Origin: Clostridia bacterium
GTDB lineage: Bacteria > Bacillota > Clostridia > Christensenellales > DTU072
Direction of reading: 5' to 3'
Assembly: GCA_017403145.1 (NCBI GenBank)
Contig: JAFQOO010000001.1
Span: 83,883-147,882 of the forward strand
DNA length: 64,000 nucleotides
Each line of letters starts with the position of its first letter. The first letter of the stretch is position 1. Below are positions 43,563 through 52,589 of this stretch, piece by piece. The notes under the pieces are model-generated. The model had not been told where the DNA came from. It saw only the letters and a list, made by a program, of their open reading frames with translations, and searched no databases. Made by a program: the position numbers and the translations under genes.

Positions 43563-45059
43563 ATGGCTAAAATATTTAACTCGCGTATAATAATGCTCAC
43601 CATTGCCTCGATACTAGTTATCGCGCTTTTGGTTGCTTGCGTGCTTGTTAGCATAAAACCCAAAAGTAGCTACAAGGGCGTTTTGGATGCGGGCGAAATT
43701 CTTAAAACCGAAAACGTCGTTTATAGCTTGGAAACCGAAAACCAATTTAGACAAGACGTTAGCGTATTGCTCGAAAATATTATAGCCTCGTTTTTTAATA
43801 CAATAGAAGATTTTCAAGGCACGCGCATTGATATTAACAATTCTTCCGCGATTTCAAATCCCTTGTTGTCTATTTTTTCGAAGGCGGGTATTCCTTCCGA
43901 TAAGCTTTTGAACTTTTCCAATTACCTAAAGAATTTGGATACCGACGACGCGGTTATTTCAACTTGGTTGTTCTTTATCCGCGTTGACGAGCAACCCGAC
44001 GGAACGTACGTAGGTCGTTTTGCTACCCCTACGGAGCTTGCCGAAATCTTTACCGGTAAAGTGGATTTTGCTTATGCTATCGACGACGTGGTTAAAAATA
44101 CCGCGCTCACCGCAGAAGAGGTGGGTAGGCTCATTTACGAGTTAACCTATAATTTTGCAGGAAGCGAGCAACAAGAAGTGCTAAAGAGTATCGGTAGAGC
44201 CGATTTTGTAAGTTTATTCGTTTCCACGACCACTATATACGAAGCCTACGTTGAGTTCAGTTTGGCGGGCGGTTCGTTAAAAGAAGCAAGAATGCTTGGA
44301 GAACTAGCATACGAAATGGGTGCAAAGCTAGACGAGTTGATAGAAAGCCACGGCGTAAGGGCGTTGTTGGTTGCGTTGCTTCTAGACGATAGTGCTACTA
44401 TCGACGACACCAATCTAAAAGAGTTCTTGACCTCCGCTGGAGTAGATACCTCTACTTTAGCAGACGTTACCGAGGTCAATACCGCTTTACGCGCTGGCAT
44501 AAATCTTGCCGAGTTCGCTTTATATTTTGCGCGAACCGCACTACTTGAAGTAGGCAACGAGCCTTTCGAGTATCTTGCAAATTACTATGCGCAAGAAAAA
44601 GAAAACGCCGACCATTATCTATATATGCACCAACTAACCCTTTCGCGCGCACTAGTAAAAGGCATCGACGATGCTCTTGCTAAAGGGGGACTTTTAACCA
44701 CTAAAGAGGAGCTTATAGACAAGCTTGCAACCTTCAAGCTAACGGTGGAAGAGGTAGAGCTCGACGTGGCAAATCCCGACCAAAGACTAAGTGAGTTGAA
44801 GGTATACTTTAGGGAATATCTGGACGTAATGTACGCGCTGAATAGCGAATTCAATAACGTTTTAGAAGTGGAAGACGTTGCAACGTTGAGCCCCGAACAA
44901 CTACAAAGCCTTGTAGAGAAATCATCATTCTTAACCGACTTTAACTATAACGAGTTAACGATAGGCGCCGATAATTTGGCATCTACGATTATAATAAACA
45001 TCACCTTTAATATTATGAGTCAAGCGATGGAAGAGGCGCTTGGCGAAGTAGTGAGTTAG
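43563..45059 (+). CDS. Membrane-anchored protein of unknown function, 498 aa (ABC/FtsX partner)
   Basis: I do not recognise this protein. A single N-terminal membrane segment (about residues 9-31, IIMLTIASILVIALLV ...) is followed by ~465 hydrophilic, acidic, mostly helical residues predicted to be outside the cell. LVAC occurs inside the membrane segment, but hydrophobicity continues after the Cys, so it is probably a signal anchor and not a lipoprotein. It is first in an operon with a MacB-type ATPase (8-base gap) and an FtsX-like permease. It may therefore be the periplasmic-side or extracellular partner of that transporter, in the way adaptor proteins accompany MacB-family systems. That is inference from position only. 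Confidence 0.8.
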   Translation: MAKIFNSRIIMLTIASILVIALLVACVLVSIKPKSSYKGVLDAGEILKTENVVYSLETENQFRQDVSVLLENIIASFFNTIEDFQGTRIDINNSSAISNPLLSIFSKAGIPSDKLLNFSNYLKNLDTDDAVISTWLFFIRVDEQPDGTYVGRFATPTELAEIFTGKVDFAYAIDDVVKNTALTAEEVGRLIYELTYNFAGSEQQEVLKSIGRADFVSLFVSTTTIYEAYVEFSLAGGSLKEARMLGELAYEMGAKLDELIESHGVRALLVALLLDDSATIDDTNLKEFLTSAGVDTSTLADVTEVNTALRAGINLAEFALYFARTALLEVGNEPFEYLANYYAQEKENADHYLYMHQLTLSRALVKGIDDALAKGGLLTTKEELIDKLATFKLTVEEVELDVANPDQRLSELKVYFREYLDVMYALNSEFNNVLEVEDVATLSPEQLQSLVEKSSFLTDFNYNELTIGADNLASTIIINITFNIMSQAMEEALGEVVS

Positions 45060-45067
45060 GAGTAAAT

Positions 45068-45826
45068 ATGGCATTACTATCTTGCTTAAACGTAACTAAA
45101 TATTTTGGCGAAAATCGAGTTCTAAACGACGTTTCTTTGGAAATAGAAAGGGGTAGCTTCGTTTCGATAATAGGCGCATCGGGTTCTGGTAAAAGTACCC
45201 TTCTTACCATACTTGGAGGAATAGATAAGCCTACCGAAGGGAAGGTGCTTCTTGACGGAGCCGAGATTTCTACTATGAGCGAAAAGGAGCTTGCCATATT
45301 GCGTAGAACCAAGCTTGGTTTTGTGTTCCAATTCTTCAACCTTGCGCCATACCTAACTGCGGAAGAAAACGTTCTTCTACCCATTATGCTTTCCGGTAAA
45401 GTAAAGGATGAAGACCGTCAAAGAGCTAACGAGCTGATGGAGTATCTTGGTATATCCGAGCTGAAAAACAAGCTCCCCGGTAAAATGAGCGGTGGCGAGC
45501 AACAACGTATAGCCATAGCTAGAGGGCTTATAATAAACCCCGAAGTAATACTACTAGACGAACCGACAGGTAATTTGGATAGCAAGAACTCGGAAGAAAT
45601 TATGAATCTTCTTAAGCGCATAAACAAGGAGTTTAACACAACCATCGTACAAGTAACCCACTCCGATATTAACGCTAGATATGGTAACGTGATTATTACC
45701 ATAAAGGATGGTAAGATAATTCGCTCGGACATTTCCGCTATCGATAGCTTAGGCGTTGTTGAGGAAGCTGAATTTGTTGGTGAGGATACCTTAACACTAG
45801 AAAACGAGCAAGAAAGCGAAGAATAA
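45068..45826 (+). CDS. ABC transporter ATP-binding protein (MacB/LolD type)
   Basis: A 252-residue ATPase. Walker A is GASGSGKST, the signature is MSGGEQQRIAIARGL, Walker B is VILLDEPTGNLDS, and the Q-loop region is VFQFFNLAPYLTAEEN, typical of the LolD/MacB/FtsE-like group that powers FtsX-domain permeases. An AGGAG site precedes the ATG. A ~25-residue acidic tail follows the standard domain. It is encoded between the 498-aa membrane protein and the permease. Confidence 0.95.
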   Translation: MALLSCLNVTKYFGENRVLNDVSLEIERGSFVSIIGASGSGKSTLLTILGGIDKPTEGKVLLDGAEISTMSEKELAILRRTKLGFVFQFFNLAPYLTAEENVLLPIMLSGKVKDEDRQRANELMEYLGISELKNKLPGKMSGGEQQRIAIARGLIINPEVILLDEPTGNLDSKNSEEIMNLLKRINKEFNTTIVQVTHSDINARYGNVIITIKDGKIIRSDISAIDSLGVVEEAEFVGEDTLTLENEQESEE

Positions 45827-45857
45827 TAAGGCGAATAACTTAGTATAGGGAAGGAAT

Positions 45858-48383
45858 ATGAAGGCATTTATTAGACACATATTGAGGAGTGCAGACTCCG
45901 AAAAAGGACAAGTAGCGGTAATCGTTATTACGATTGCTATAGTTACTTGTATGGTGTTTATTGCCTTTGGTATGTACGACGTATTCTTCAACCTTAATAT
46001 GGCGGAGTACGATAGGGTTGCTCAGGGCGCAGATATGCTACTTGGCGACAATTTTGGCGGTGGCGAAACTTTTAGTAGGGCAAGGCTGGAAAGAATTCTT
46101 GCCGAAGAACCGCAAGGTGATATAAAGGATATATATTCTTTTGTAAAATTCCCCACCATTTTGAAAACCGATACCGATTCTAAATCGGTGCTAATAGAGG
46201 CAACTGACCTAGATAAATACTTGACCGAAAAAGAAATCAAGTACGTTGAAATATTCGACAAGAATACTCCTAATCCCGATTTACCCTTTAACGAGGCGGG
46301 TGGTTATAGCTCGCTTATAGTGGGCGAAAGCTTTGCTAAAGAGGCGGGAATAAAAGCAGGGGATATCGTCGAGGTTTATTTGCCCACCTATAGTATGTAC
46401 ACTTCTTTGGTGGTTAGAGCGGTTGCTCTTAACGAAGGGATATTTAGTTCCACCACCGACTTAAACGTTCTTACCGACTTTGATGCAGTGGGTAATCAAG
46501 GACAAATAAACGCGGTATACATCAACTTTACCGACGAGGCTTTGTTCGAAAAGTACGAGCAACTATTCGCTACCTATTTCCCCAACGTCGAGTGCGGTGA
46601 GGGTAATAGCTATAGTGAGGTTAGAAGCATTGTTACCAACAATACCTTGCTGTTCTCTATTGCCCTTGTTTTCCTTATCGTAACGTTAGGGTTGATACTC
46701 TTTACCGCATATCTTATTATATCGCGTAATCGTATGAGCGAGATGATAATATTCAAGTCCGCGGGAGCTACGCCTAACCAAGTAGCACTCATTATGCTTG
46801 CCGAGGTTTGCTTCTACGCACTCGTTGGCGGAGCTATAGGTTTGATGCTTGGTAGAGTTATGATGGGGGTGGTTACAAAGGCACTTTTACCACACGCACC
46901 ATATGCTGTAACCTATCCTTTCTGGAAGTTCCTAGTTTCCTTTATAATTTCTATTGCGGTATCCGTACTTTCAACTTTAGTACCCGTAATTCAAGTAAGT
47001 AAAAAGACGGTAAGAGAACTTTCCAGCTCGGGATTCAAAATTTCGAAGCCCGCAAATCTTGTAACTTTCATCGTAAGTAGCGTTGTTGTGATAGCTATTG
47101 CAATAACCTATGCTTTCCTTGAAGGTATCGCCTTGCTTGTGCTTTCCGTTGCCCTTATTCTAGCGATAGCATTTTGGATTTATACTTCGATTTACTACGT
47201 TACCGCCTTTATCGGTAAGATAGTACAAAAGATTAGTAAGGGTGGTCCCGCATATTTGGCCGGCATAAGCATAAAAAGGTCGGGCGCTATGAGAACGGTT
47301 ACTACGCTTATAGCTATTGTAATCACTTTCTCTTTCCTTATTACCCAACTAGTAGGTATCGTTAAGGATGCAACAATTCCGTTTAGAGAAAGGTACACCG
47401 CCGACTACGTGGTGCTTTCCCAAGACAATATTGAGCTTTCCGATTACGACCTAATAAAAGGTACTGCTCTTAACGTTAGCGGTATAGATGGAGCAGGTTG
47501 GTTTAACACCGTAGACTATACGTTGCTCGATAGCGAGGTGGAGTTAACAATCTATGGCGTGGGCGACCATTGGGCGCTGGAGCATTGTACAACGGGACTT
47601 GATAGTGGAGTGGAGAAACGTTGGAAGAGTGCAAAAAACCCCATAGTTCTAAACCAAAACGTGGCAATGCTAATGGGCGCTGAAATCGGCGACGAGGTTT
47701 CCTTCAATCCCGTACCCGAAGACTTCAAGAGCGAGGTTCATACCTTTACCGTCGTCGGTATTGACAAGACCGTATCCCAATGGGATATGGTTGCATACTG
47801 CGATTATAAACATAATTATCGTATAGCACCGCGCGGAACGTTCTTGATTACTGCAAGCGACGTTAGCGACGATACTTTTGTAGAATTACGTGATGCAATA
47901 GAAAAACTCGACGTTTCCAATACTTTTGCTCTAACCTATCACGAATGGGCGTATGCAGAGCAAGAAAGCTTTGCAGGGGTAGGCACCCTTATGACTTTGC
48001 TACAAATATTGGTATGGTGCATATCTATATTGGGCGTAGGCAACGTTGCGATAGTAACGGTATTCGATAGGCGTAACGAGTTCAAGCTATATAAGCTAAG
48101 CGGTATGTCGGGTAAAGACTATATCAAATTTGCATTTGCCGAGGGTATTATCACCGCGCTTTCGGGCGGTATACTCGGCTTTATGGCGGGATATGCGGTC
48201 AATATGCTGGTTCCCAGCTTAGGCTCCATTATCCAAAGATATAGTAGCTTTAACGTTATGCCTTGGCAATTATTATCAACCTTTGGCATCGGGGTAGGCG
48301 CATTTATGGTTCTATGGATGATTATCGCCCTTGTAAACCGCAACGTTAAGATTAAGTCTATTAACGAACGTAATTTGAACTAA
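45858..48383 (+). CDS. FtsX-like ABC transporter permease, 841 aa
   Basis: A large permease with a duplicated FtsX/MacB plan. TM1 is near residues 20-42, then an extracellular domain follows to about 260, then a three-helix FtsX unit around 265-385 with the typical RNRMSEMIIFKSAGAT loop. More membrane helices follow at about 395-440 and 475-505, then a second extracellular domain at 510-710 and a final three-helix unit (RRNEFKLYKLSGMSG loop). This family couples ATP hydrolysis to mechanical work on the outer face of the membrane: lipoprotein or lipid extraction, peptide efflux or antibiotic sensing. The exact role is unknown. AAGGAA precedes the ATG. No sensor kinase gene is adjacent, which argues against a BceAB-type module. 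Confidence 0.9.
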   Translation: MKAFIRHILRSADSEKGQVAVIVITIAIVTCMVFIAFGMYDVFFNLNMAEYDRVAQGADMLLGDNFGGGETFSRARLERILAEEPQGDIKDIYSFVKFPTILKTDTDSKSVLIEATDLDKYLTEKEIKYVEIFDKNTPNPDLPFNEAGGYSSLIVGESFAKEAGIKAGDIVEVYLPTYSMYTSLVVRAVALNEGIFSSTTDLNVLTDFDAVGNQGQINAVYINFTDEALFEKYEQLFATYFPNVECGEGNSYSEVRSIVTNNTLLFSIALVFLIVTLGLILFTAYLIISRNRMSEMIIFKSAGATPNQVALIMLAEVCFYALVGGAIGLMLGRVMMGVVTKALLPHAPYAVTYPFWKFLVSFIISIAVSVLSTLVPVIQVSKKTVRELSSSGFKISKPANLVTFIVSSVVVIAIAITYAFLEGIALLVLSVALILAIAFWIYTSIYYVTAFIGKIVQKISKGGPAYLAGISIKRSGAMRTVTTLIAIVITFSFLITQLVGIVKDATIPFRERYTADYVVLSQDNIELSDYDLIKGTALNVSGIDGAGWFNTVDYTLLDSEVELTIYGVGDHWALEHCTTGLDSGVEKRWKSAKNPIVLNQNVAMLMGAEIGDEVSFNPVPEDFKSEVHTFTVVGIDKTVSQWDMVAYCDYKHNYRIAPRGTFLITASDVSDDTFVELRDAIEKLDVSNTFALTYHEWAYAEQESFAGVGTLMTLLQILVWCISILGVGNVAIVTVFDRRNEFKLYKLSGMSGKDYIKFAFAEGIITALSGGILGFMAGYAVNMLVPSLGSIIQRYSSFNVMPWQLLSTFGIGVGAFMVLWMIIALVNRNVKIKSINERNLN

Positions 48384-48410
48384 GGTAAATCATCTTTTTA
48401 GGCTTTTTTA

Positions 48411-48420
48411 TACGCGCGTA
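48411..48420. repeat. TACGCGCGTA palindrome upstream of tyrS
   Basis: Perfect 10-bp palindrome directly before a TATAAT (48422-48427), in the 130-base region between the permease gene and tyrS. Confidence 0.45.
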
Positions 48421-48452
48421 ATATAATTTTAAAATAAAATAGGCTTATTCTA

Positions 48453-48481
48453 TTGCGCGCGCTCGTTAAATATGTTAAACT
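48453..48481 (+). promoter_or_regulatory. Probable promoter of tyrS
   Basis: TTGCGC (48453-48458), 17 bp, TAAACT (48476-48481), 32 bases before the ATG. No T-box leader is present. Confidence 0.5.
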
Positions 48482-48513
48482 TTTTGAATACTAATCCCAT
48501 CTAGGAGATATTT

Positions 48514-49752
48514 ATGTCTAGAAACGTAATGGATATTTTAAGAGAAAGAGGCTTTATTAAACAAACCGTTTTCGAAGACGATTTGTACGAGCTTTTAGGT
48601 AAGCAAAGCGTTCCTTTCTACGTAGGATTTGACCCTACTGCAGATAGTTTGCACGTAGGACACTTCTTGGTTTTGATGGCTATGAGCCATATGCAAAAGG
48701 CAGGTCATAAGCCCATCGTACTACTCGGTGGCGGTACCGCTATGGTTGGCGACCCCTCCGGTAGAACCGATATGCGTTCTATGATGACCAAAGAAAACAT
48801 CAAGCATAACGTTGAATGCTTCCGCAAGCAAATGAGTCGTTTCTTTACCTTCGAGGGCGAAAACGGTGCTATTATGGTTGATAACGGAGATTGGCTCCTT
48901 AACCTTAACTACATCGATTTCTTGAGAGAGGTTGGCGCACATTTTTCGGTTAACAGAATGCTTACCGCAGACTGCTATCGTCAAAGAATGGAAAAGGGTC
49001 TAACCTTCTTGGAATTCAACTATATGCTAATGCAAGCTTACGATTTCTTGGTATTATTCAAGAAATACGGTGCTGTTTTAGAGTGTGGCGGAGACGACCA
49101 ATGGTCCAATATGCTAGCCGGTGCCGACCTTATTAGAAGAAAGGAAGGCGCTCCCGCATACGCAATGACCTTCTCGCTTCTTCTTACCAGCGAAGGTAAA
49201 AAAATGGGTAAAACTATGAAGGGTGCTTTGTGGCTAGACGAAAACAAGACCACTCCCTACGAGTTCTACCAATATTGGCGTAACGTTGACGACAACGACG
49301 TTGAAAAATGCCTTGGTTTCCTAACCTATCTACCTATGGACGAGGTTAAGGCTCTTTGCAGTTGCTATACCGTTGACGAAAACGGCGTAAAGCATTTTGA
49401 CGGTAAGATTAACGAAGCAAAAGCAAGACTAGCCTACGAAGTAACCAAGATAGTTCACGGTGAAGAAAAGGCAAGCCTAGCAGAGCGCCAAGCAAAGGGT
49501 GCTTTCGGCGGTGGTGGAGAAATGCCCGAAGCAGAAATGCCCGAAGGTATCACCAAGGTTGCCGACCTATTGGTTGCACTAAAGCTAGCAGGCAGTCGTG
49601 GCGAAGCTAAGCGCCTAATCGAAGGCGGTGGCATACGTGTTAACGACGATAAGGTCGTTGGTTTCGACGCGGAAATTCCAGCTGAAGCTCTCAAAGAAGG
49701 CTTTATAATCCACAAAGGAAAGAAGCAACATATCAAGGTTATAGTAAAATAA
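48514..49752 (+). CDS. tyrS: Tyrosyl-tRNA synthetase
   Basis: A 412-residue class I synthetase. The N-terminal block [19 protein letters not shown] contains the HIGH motif, GGDDQWSNM is the Tyr-recognition motif and [12 protein letters not shown] the KMSKS-like loop. A C-terminal S4 RNA-binding domain is present ([17 protein letters not shown]). TAGGAGA precedes the ATG. The stop overlaps the yigZ start (TAATG). Confidence 0.97.
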   Translation: MSRNVMDILRERGFIKQTVFEDDLYELLGKQSVPFYVGFDPTADSLHVGHFLVLMAMSHMQKAGHKPIVLLGGGTAMVGDPSGRTDMRSMMTKENIKHNVECFRKQMSRFFTFEGENGAIMVDNGDWLLNLNYIDFLREVGAHFSVNRMLTADCYRQRMEKGLTFLEFNYMLMQAYDFLVLFKKYGAVLECGGDDQWSNMLAGADLIRRKEGAPAYAMTFSLLLTSEGKKMGKTMKGALWLDENKTTPYEFYQYWRNVDDNDVEKCLGFLTYLPMDEVKALCSCYTVDENGVKHFDGKINEAKARLAYEVTKIVHGEEKASLAERQAKGAFGGGGEMPEAEMPEGITKVADLLVALKLAGSRGEAKRLIEGGGIRVNDDKVVGFDAEIPAEALKEGFIIHKGKKQHIKVIVK

Positions 49753-50375
49753 TGCAATACGCCACCATCGAAAGGGAATACGTCGTTACGACGGAGGTGT
49801 GTAAGTCCAAGTTTATATGCAGGCTTGCACCCATAGAAACCCTTGACGAAGGGCTAGAGTACGTAGCACACATAAAGAAGGAATTTTCCGATGCAAGGCA
49901 TAATTGCTACGCGATTATTGGTACTCCGGAAAGTAATTCCCTAAAGTATAGCGACGACGGAGAGCCTTCGGGTACTGCCGGAATACCTATGATGGGAGCA
50001 CTCCAAAAGAATGGCCTTTATGGCGTCGTATGCGTGGTAACAAGGTACTTTGGCGGTATCAAGCTAGGTGCAGGTAGACTTGCCCAAACCTATCTTAAGA
50101 GCGTTGTAGATACTATAGACAGCGCGCAAATAATAGATAAAAAACTTTCTTCCGTTATGAGTATAGAGCTAAATTACGGAGAGTATAAAGTTTTTAACAA
50201 CTTGTTTTCGGCTATCGAACACGTCGTTTTGGATACCGAATATGGACTAAACGTGGTTGTAAAAATGGCAACGCCAATAGGGAACGAAGACAAGGTAAAA
50301 GAAAAAATAATAGAGCTAACACAGGGTAGAGCCCCGTTAGTTCAAGAAAAAAAATATATTACTTATAAGAGGTAA
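49752..50375 (+). CDS. yigZ: YigZ/IMPACT family protein
   Basis: A 207-residue protein of the IMPACT (UPF0029) family. The signature YSDDGEPSGTAGIPM is at about residues 73-87 and VTRYFGGIKLGAGRL follows. A C-terminal ferredoxin-like UPF0029 domain is present. Bacterial members are small and of uncertain function; eukaryotic IMPACT regulates Gcn2. It is coupled to tyrS by a TAATG overlap and is followed 3 bases later by ilvE. Confidence 0.94.
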   Translation: MQYATIEREYVVTTEVCKSKFICRLAPIETLDEGLEYVAHIKKEFSDARHNCYAIIGTPESNSLKYSDDGEPSGTAGIPMMGALQKNGLYGVVCVVTRYFGGIKLGAGRLAQTYLKSVVDTIDSAQIIDKKLSSVMSIELNYGEYKVFNNLFSAIEHVVLDTEYGLNVVVKMATPIGNEDKVKEKIIELTQGRAPLVQEKKYITYKR

Positions 50376-50378
50376 AGT

Positions 50379-51434
50379 ATGAAAATCACTTTGACGCAAA
50401 CAAAAAAAGTAAAACCCGATTTTACTAAACTCGGTTTTGGCAAGTATTTTACCGACCATATGCTAATTATGGACTACAAAGACGGAAAATGGTGCGAACC
50501 CGAAATCGTTCCTTACCAATCTTTTAATCTTGACCCTTCAACTTGTGTTCTACACTATGGTCAAGGTATCTTTGAAGGTCTTAAAGCCTATAAGAATGCA
50601 GACGGCAAAATAACTATGTTCCGTCCTTGCGATAACTTCAAGAGAATGAACCGCTCGGCAGAACGTCTATGTATGCCCACCATCGACGTAGACAAGATGG
50701 TAGAGTGGCTAAAAGAGCTCATTATGGTAGACGAAGAATGGATACCTACCGCTCCCGGTACCGCACTATACATTCGTCCTACTATGGTAGCAACTGATGC
50801 TATGCTTGGCGTACACCCCGGACATACCTATCGTTTCTTTATCATTCTTTCTCCCGTTGGTAGCTACTATCCCAATGGATTGCAACCCACCAAAATTTTG
50901 GTTGAAAAGGACTACGTTCGCGCACCTCTAGGTGGCACCGGCGAAGCTAAATGTATGGGTAACTATGCGGCAAGCTTGCTAGCCGGCGATATAGCAAACA
51001 AGAAGGGTTATGAACAAGTATTGTGGCTAGATAGCAACGAACATAAGTACGTTGAGGAAGTTGGCGCAATGAATATGTTCTTCGTGTTCGACGGCGTTGT
51101 AAAGACTCCCGCTTTAGTAGGCTCCATTCTTCCCGGTATTACTCGTGATTCCGTTTTGCAAATTTTGCGCGCTGAAGGCAGACCTGTTGAGGAAACTAGA
51201 ATTAGCGTAGACGAAATCGTTAAGATGAATGCAGAAGGAAAACTCAACGAAGCATTCGGTAGCGGAACCGCTGCTGTTATTTCTCCCGTTGGCGTACTTA
51301 ACATCAATGGTGAAGACGTCAAGATTAACAACTTCGAAATGGGTCCCATCACCTCTTATCTCTACGATAAACTTACCGGTATTCAATACGGTCGCTATCC
51401 CGATACTTTCGGTTGGGTAGTAAAGGTTAACTAA
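50379..51434 (+). CDS. ilvE: Branched-chain amino acid aminotransferase
   Basis: A 351-residue PLP enzyme of fold type IV that transaminates Leu, Ile and Val with 2-oxoglutarate. LHYGQGIFEGLKAY is the N-terminal signature. The PLP lysine lies in GEAKCMGNYAAS, and EEVGAMNMFFV and GTAAVISPVG carry cofactor contacts. This is the long (eukaryote-like/type II) BCAT found in many Firmicutes. AGAGG precedes the ATG. It is probably transcribed with tyrS and yigZ. Confidence 0.96.
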   Translation: MKITLTQTKKVKPDFTKLGFGKYFTDHMLIMDYKDGKWCEPEIVPYQSFNLDPSTCVLHYGQGIFEGLKAYKNADGKITMFRPCDNFKRMNRSAERLCMPTIDVDKMVEWLKELIMVDEEWIPTAPGTALYIRPTMVATDAMLGVHPGHTYRFFIILSPVGSYYPNGLQPTKILVEKDYVRAPLGGTGEAKCMGNYAASLLAGDIANKKGYEQVLWLDSNEHKYVEEVGAMNMFFVFDGVVKTPALVGSILPGITRDSVLQILRAEGRPVEETRISVDEIVKMNAEGKLNEAFGSGTAAVISPVGVLNINGEDVKINNFEMGPITSYLYDKLTGIQYGRYPDTFGWVVKVN

Positions 51435-51440
51435 TTTTGA

Positions 51441-51466
51441 GGGAGCCCGCAAGGCTCCCCCATTTT
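51441..51466 (+). terminator. Weak terminator after ilvE
   Basis: GGGAGCC / GGCTCCC stem with loop CGCAA, followed by CCCATTTTA; the T tract is short, so read-through into recX is possible. Confidence 0.6.
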
Positions 51467-51471
51467 ATAAT

Positions 51472-52089
51472 ATGGTAGTTATAGAAGAAATCAAGCGCGG
51501 AAAAAAATCCTATACTCTTGTGGTAAACGGAGAGACTATAAAGAACGTTAATATCGACGTTGCACTTTCCTATTCCTTGCAAGAGGGAGAAATGGATGGA
51601 GAGCGCTTCAAGGAATTCCTCAAAGAGAATGATAGGCAAAATGCCAAAGCCTATTTGTACTCTATGATAGCACGCAAGTCGCGTACCGTTAAAGAAGCAC
51701 GCGACCGATTGTACGAAAAGGGATTTCATAAGGATGCGGTCGAGTATGCAATAACCACAGTATCTTCTTATGGATATCTCAACGACGAGGAGTATGCAAA
51801 AAACTTTGTAGAAAATTCCGCTCGTACCAAGGGTGGATATAGACTAAGAAGGGAGTTGCAACAAAAGGGTATCGGCGAAGAAGATATGATAGACGCCCTT
51901 GCTGAACTCGACGAAAATACCGAATACGAGAGTGCAAAGGCGCTTGCAAAAAAGTACCTAAAGGGCAAGAACCTCGAAGACGAAAAGGTAAGAGAAAAAA
52001 TCTTCCGCTATTTAGTATCGAGGGGATATTCCTATGATACCATCAAAAAAGTTATAAGAGCACTAGGTGTAGAAATAGAGGAAAATTAG
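51472..52089 (+). CDS. recX: Regulatory protein RecX
   Basis: A 205-residue all-helical RecX, which modulates RecA filament activity. Three tandem three-helix repeats are visible, with AKAYLYSMIARKSRTVKE, YLNDEEYAKNFVE and RYLVSRGYSYDTIKKVI as landmarks. An N-terminal beta part (VVNGETIKNVNID) precedes them, as in Firmicute RecX. recA is not in the window. No Shine-Dalgarno is visible; a TATAAT lies directly against the ATG, which is too close for a leaderless start, so translation from the ilvE transcript is assumed. Confidence 0.9.
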   Translation: MVVIEEIKRGKKSYTLVVNGETIKNVNIDVALSYSLQEGEMDGERFKEFLKENDRQNAKAYLYSMIARKSRTVKEARDRLYEKGFHKDAVEYAITTVSSYGYLNDEEYAKNFVENSARTKGGYRLRRELQQKGIGEEDMIDALAELDENTEYESAKALAKKYLKGKNLEDEKVREKIFRYLVSRGYSYDTIKKVIRALGVEIEEN

Positions 52090-52110
52090 TATCTAAAGAT
52101 ACAAAATTTG

Positions 52111-52452
52111 CTATATAAAGAAACCTAATGAAATCATAAGCGCGTTATTAACTTTCCGCATTGTGTCGCTGGTTATTTCACCGACGCGGGACTTTAGACG
52201 CGCTTTATCTATTGTGCGTAGTTGCTCTAGTAGCAGTACACTTTCTTTTTCTAGTCCCGTAGAAACACCCAGCTCCACGTGTGTGGGGAGTTTGGCTTTA
52301 TCCAGCTTAGAGGTTATCGCTCCAACAATTACGGTAGGGGAATATTTGTTGCCCACGTCGTTTTGCACAATGAGAACGGGGCGCACGCCCCCTTGCTCAC
52401 TGCCGACGACGGGACTCAAATCGGCATAATATATTTCCCCACGTTTAATCAT
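52111..52452 (-). CDS. MazF/PemK-family endoribonuclease toxin (EndoA-like), no adjacent antitoxin
   Basis: A 113-residue MazF/NdoA-type mRNA interferase. [20 protein letters not shown] and RPVLIVQND are the family core, carrying the Arg of the active site, and VGAITSK and [11 protein letters not shown] follow. An earlier in-frame ATG exists 18 bases upstream, but AAGGAAG lies at the right distance for 52452 and that start matches Bacillus NdoA. The antitoxin gene normally placed just upstream (ndoAI/mazE) is absent: upstream is a 120-base gap, then metG on the opposite strand. It converges with recX. Confidence 0.92.
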   Translation of the reverse strand: MIKRGEIYYADLSPVVGSEQGGVRPVLIVQNDVGNKYSPTVIVGAITSKLDKAKLPTHVELGVSTGLEKESVLLLEQLRTIDKARLKSRVGEITSDTMRKVNNALMISLGFFI

Positions 52453-52527
52453 AATAGCTTCCTTACTCATAATTATTCTTTCTCAACCTAAATTGTTGCC
52501 AACTCTATAGGTTTTTAGACAAAAAGT

Positions 52528-52571
52528 GTTTACTTAACTTGATAAATATGGTAATATTTATCACAGTAAAC
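52528..52571. promoter_or_regulatory. Two-part stem in the mazF-metG intergenic region
   Basis: GTTTACT (52528-52534) pairs with AGTAAAC (52565-52571) around an inner 9-bp perfect stem, GATAAATAT (52541-52549) and ATATTTATC (52554-52562), with loop GGTA. It lies just before the metG ribosome binding site and could be an RNA leader structure or an operator. No T run follows. Confidence 0.5.
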
Positions 52572-52589
52572 GAAAATACGGAGTAAAAA

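Noticed and set aside
43563..43650. Lipobox LVAC in the 498-aa protein
   Set aside because: The Cys is followed by more hydrophobic residues (VLVSI) and not a polar linker, so a signal anchor is more likely than a lipoprotein.
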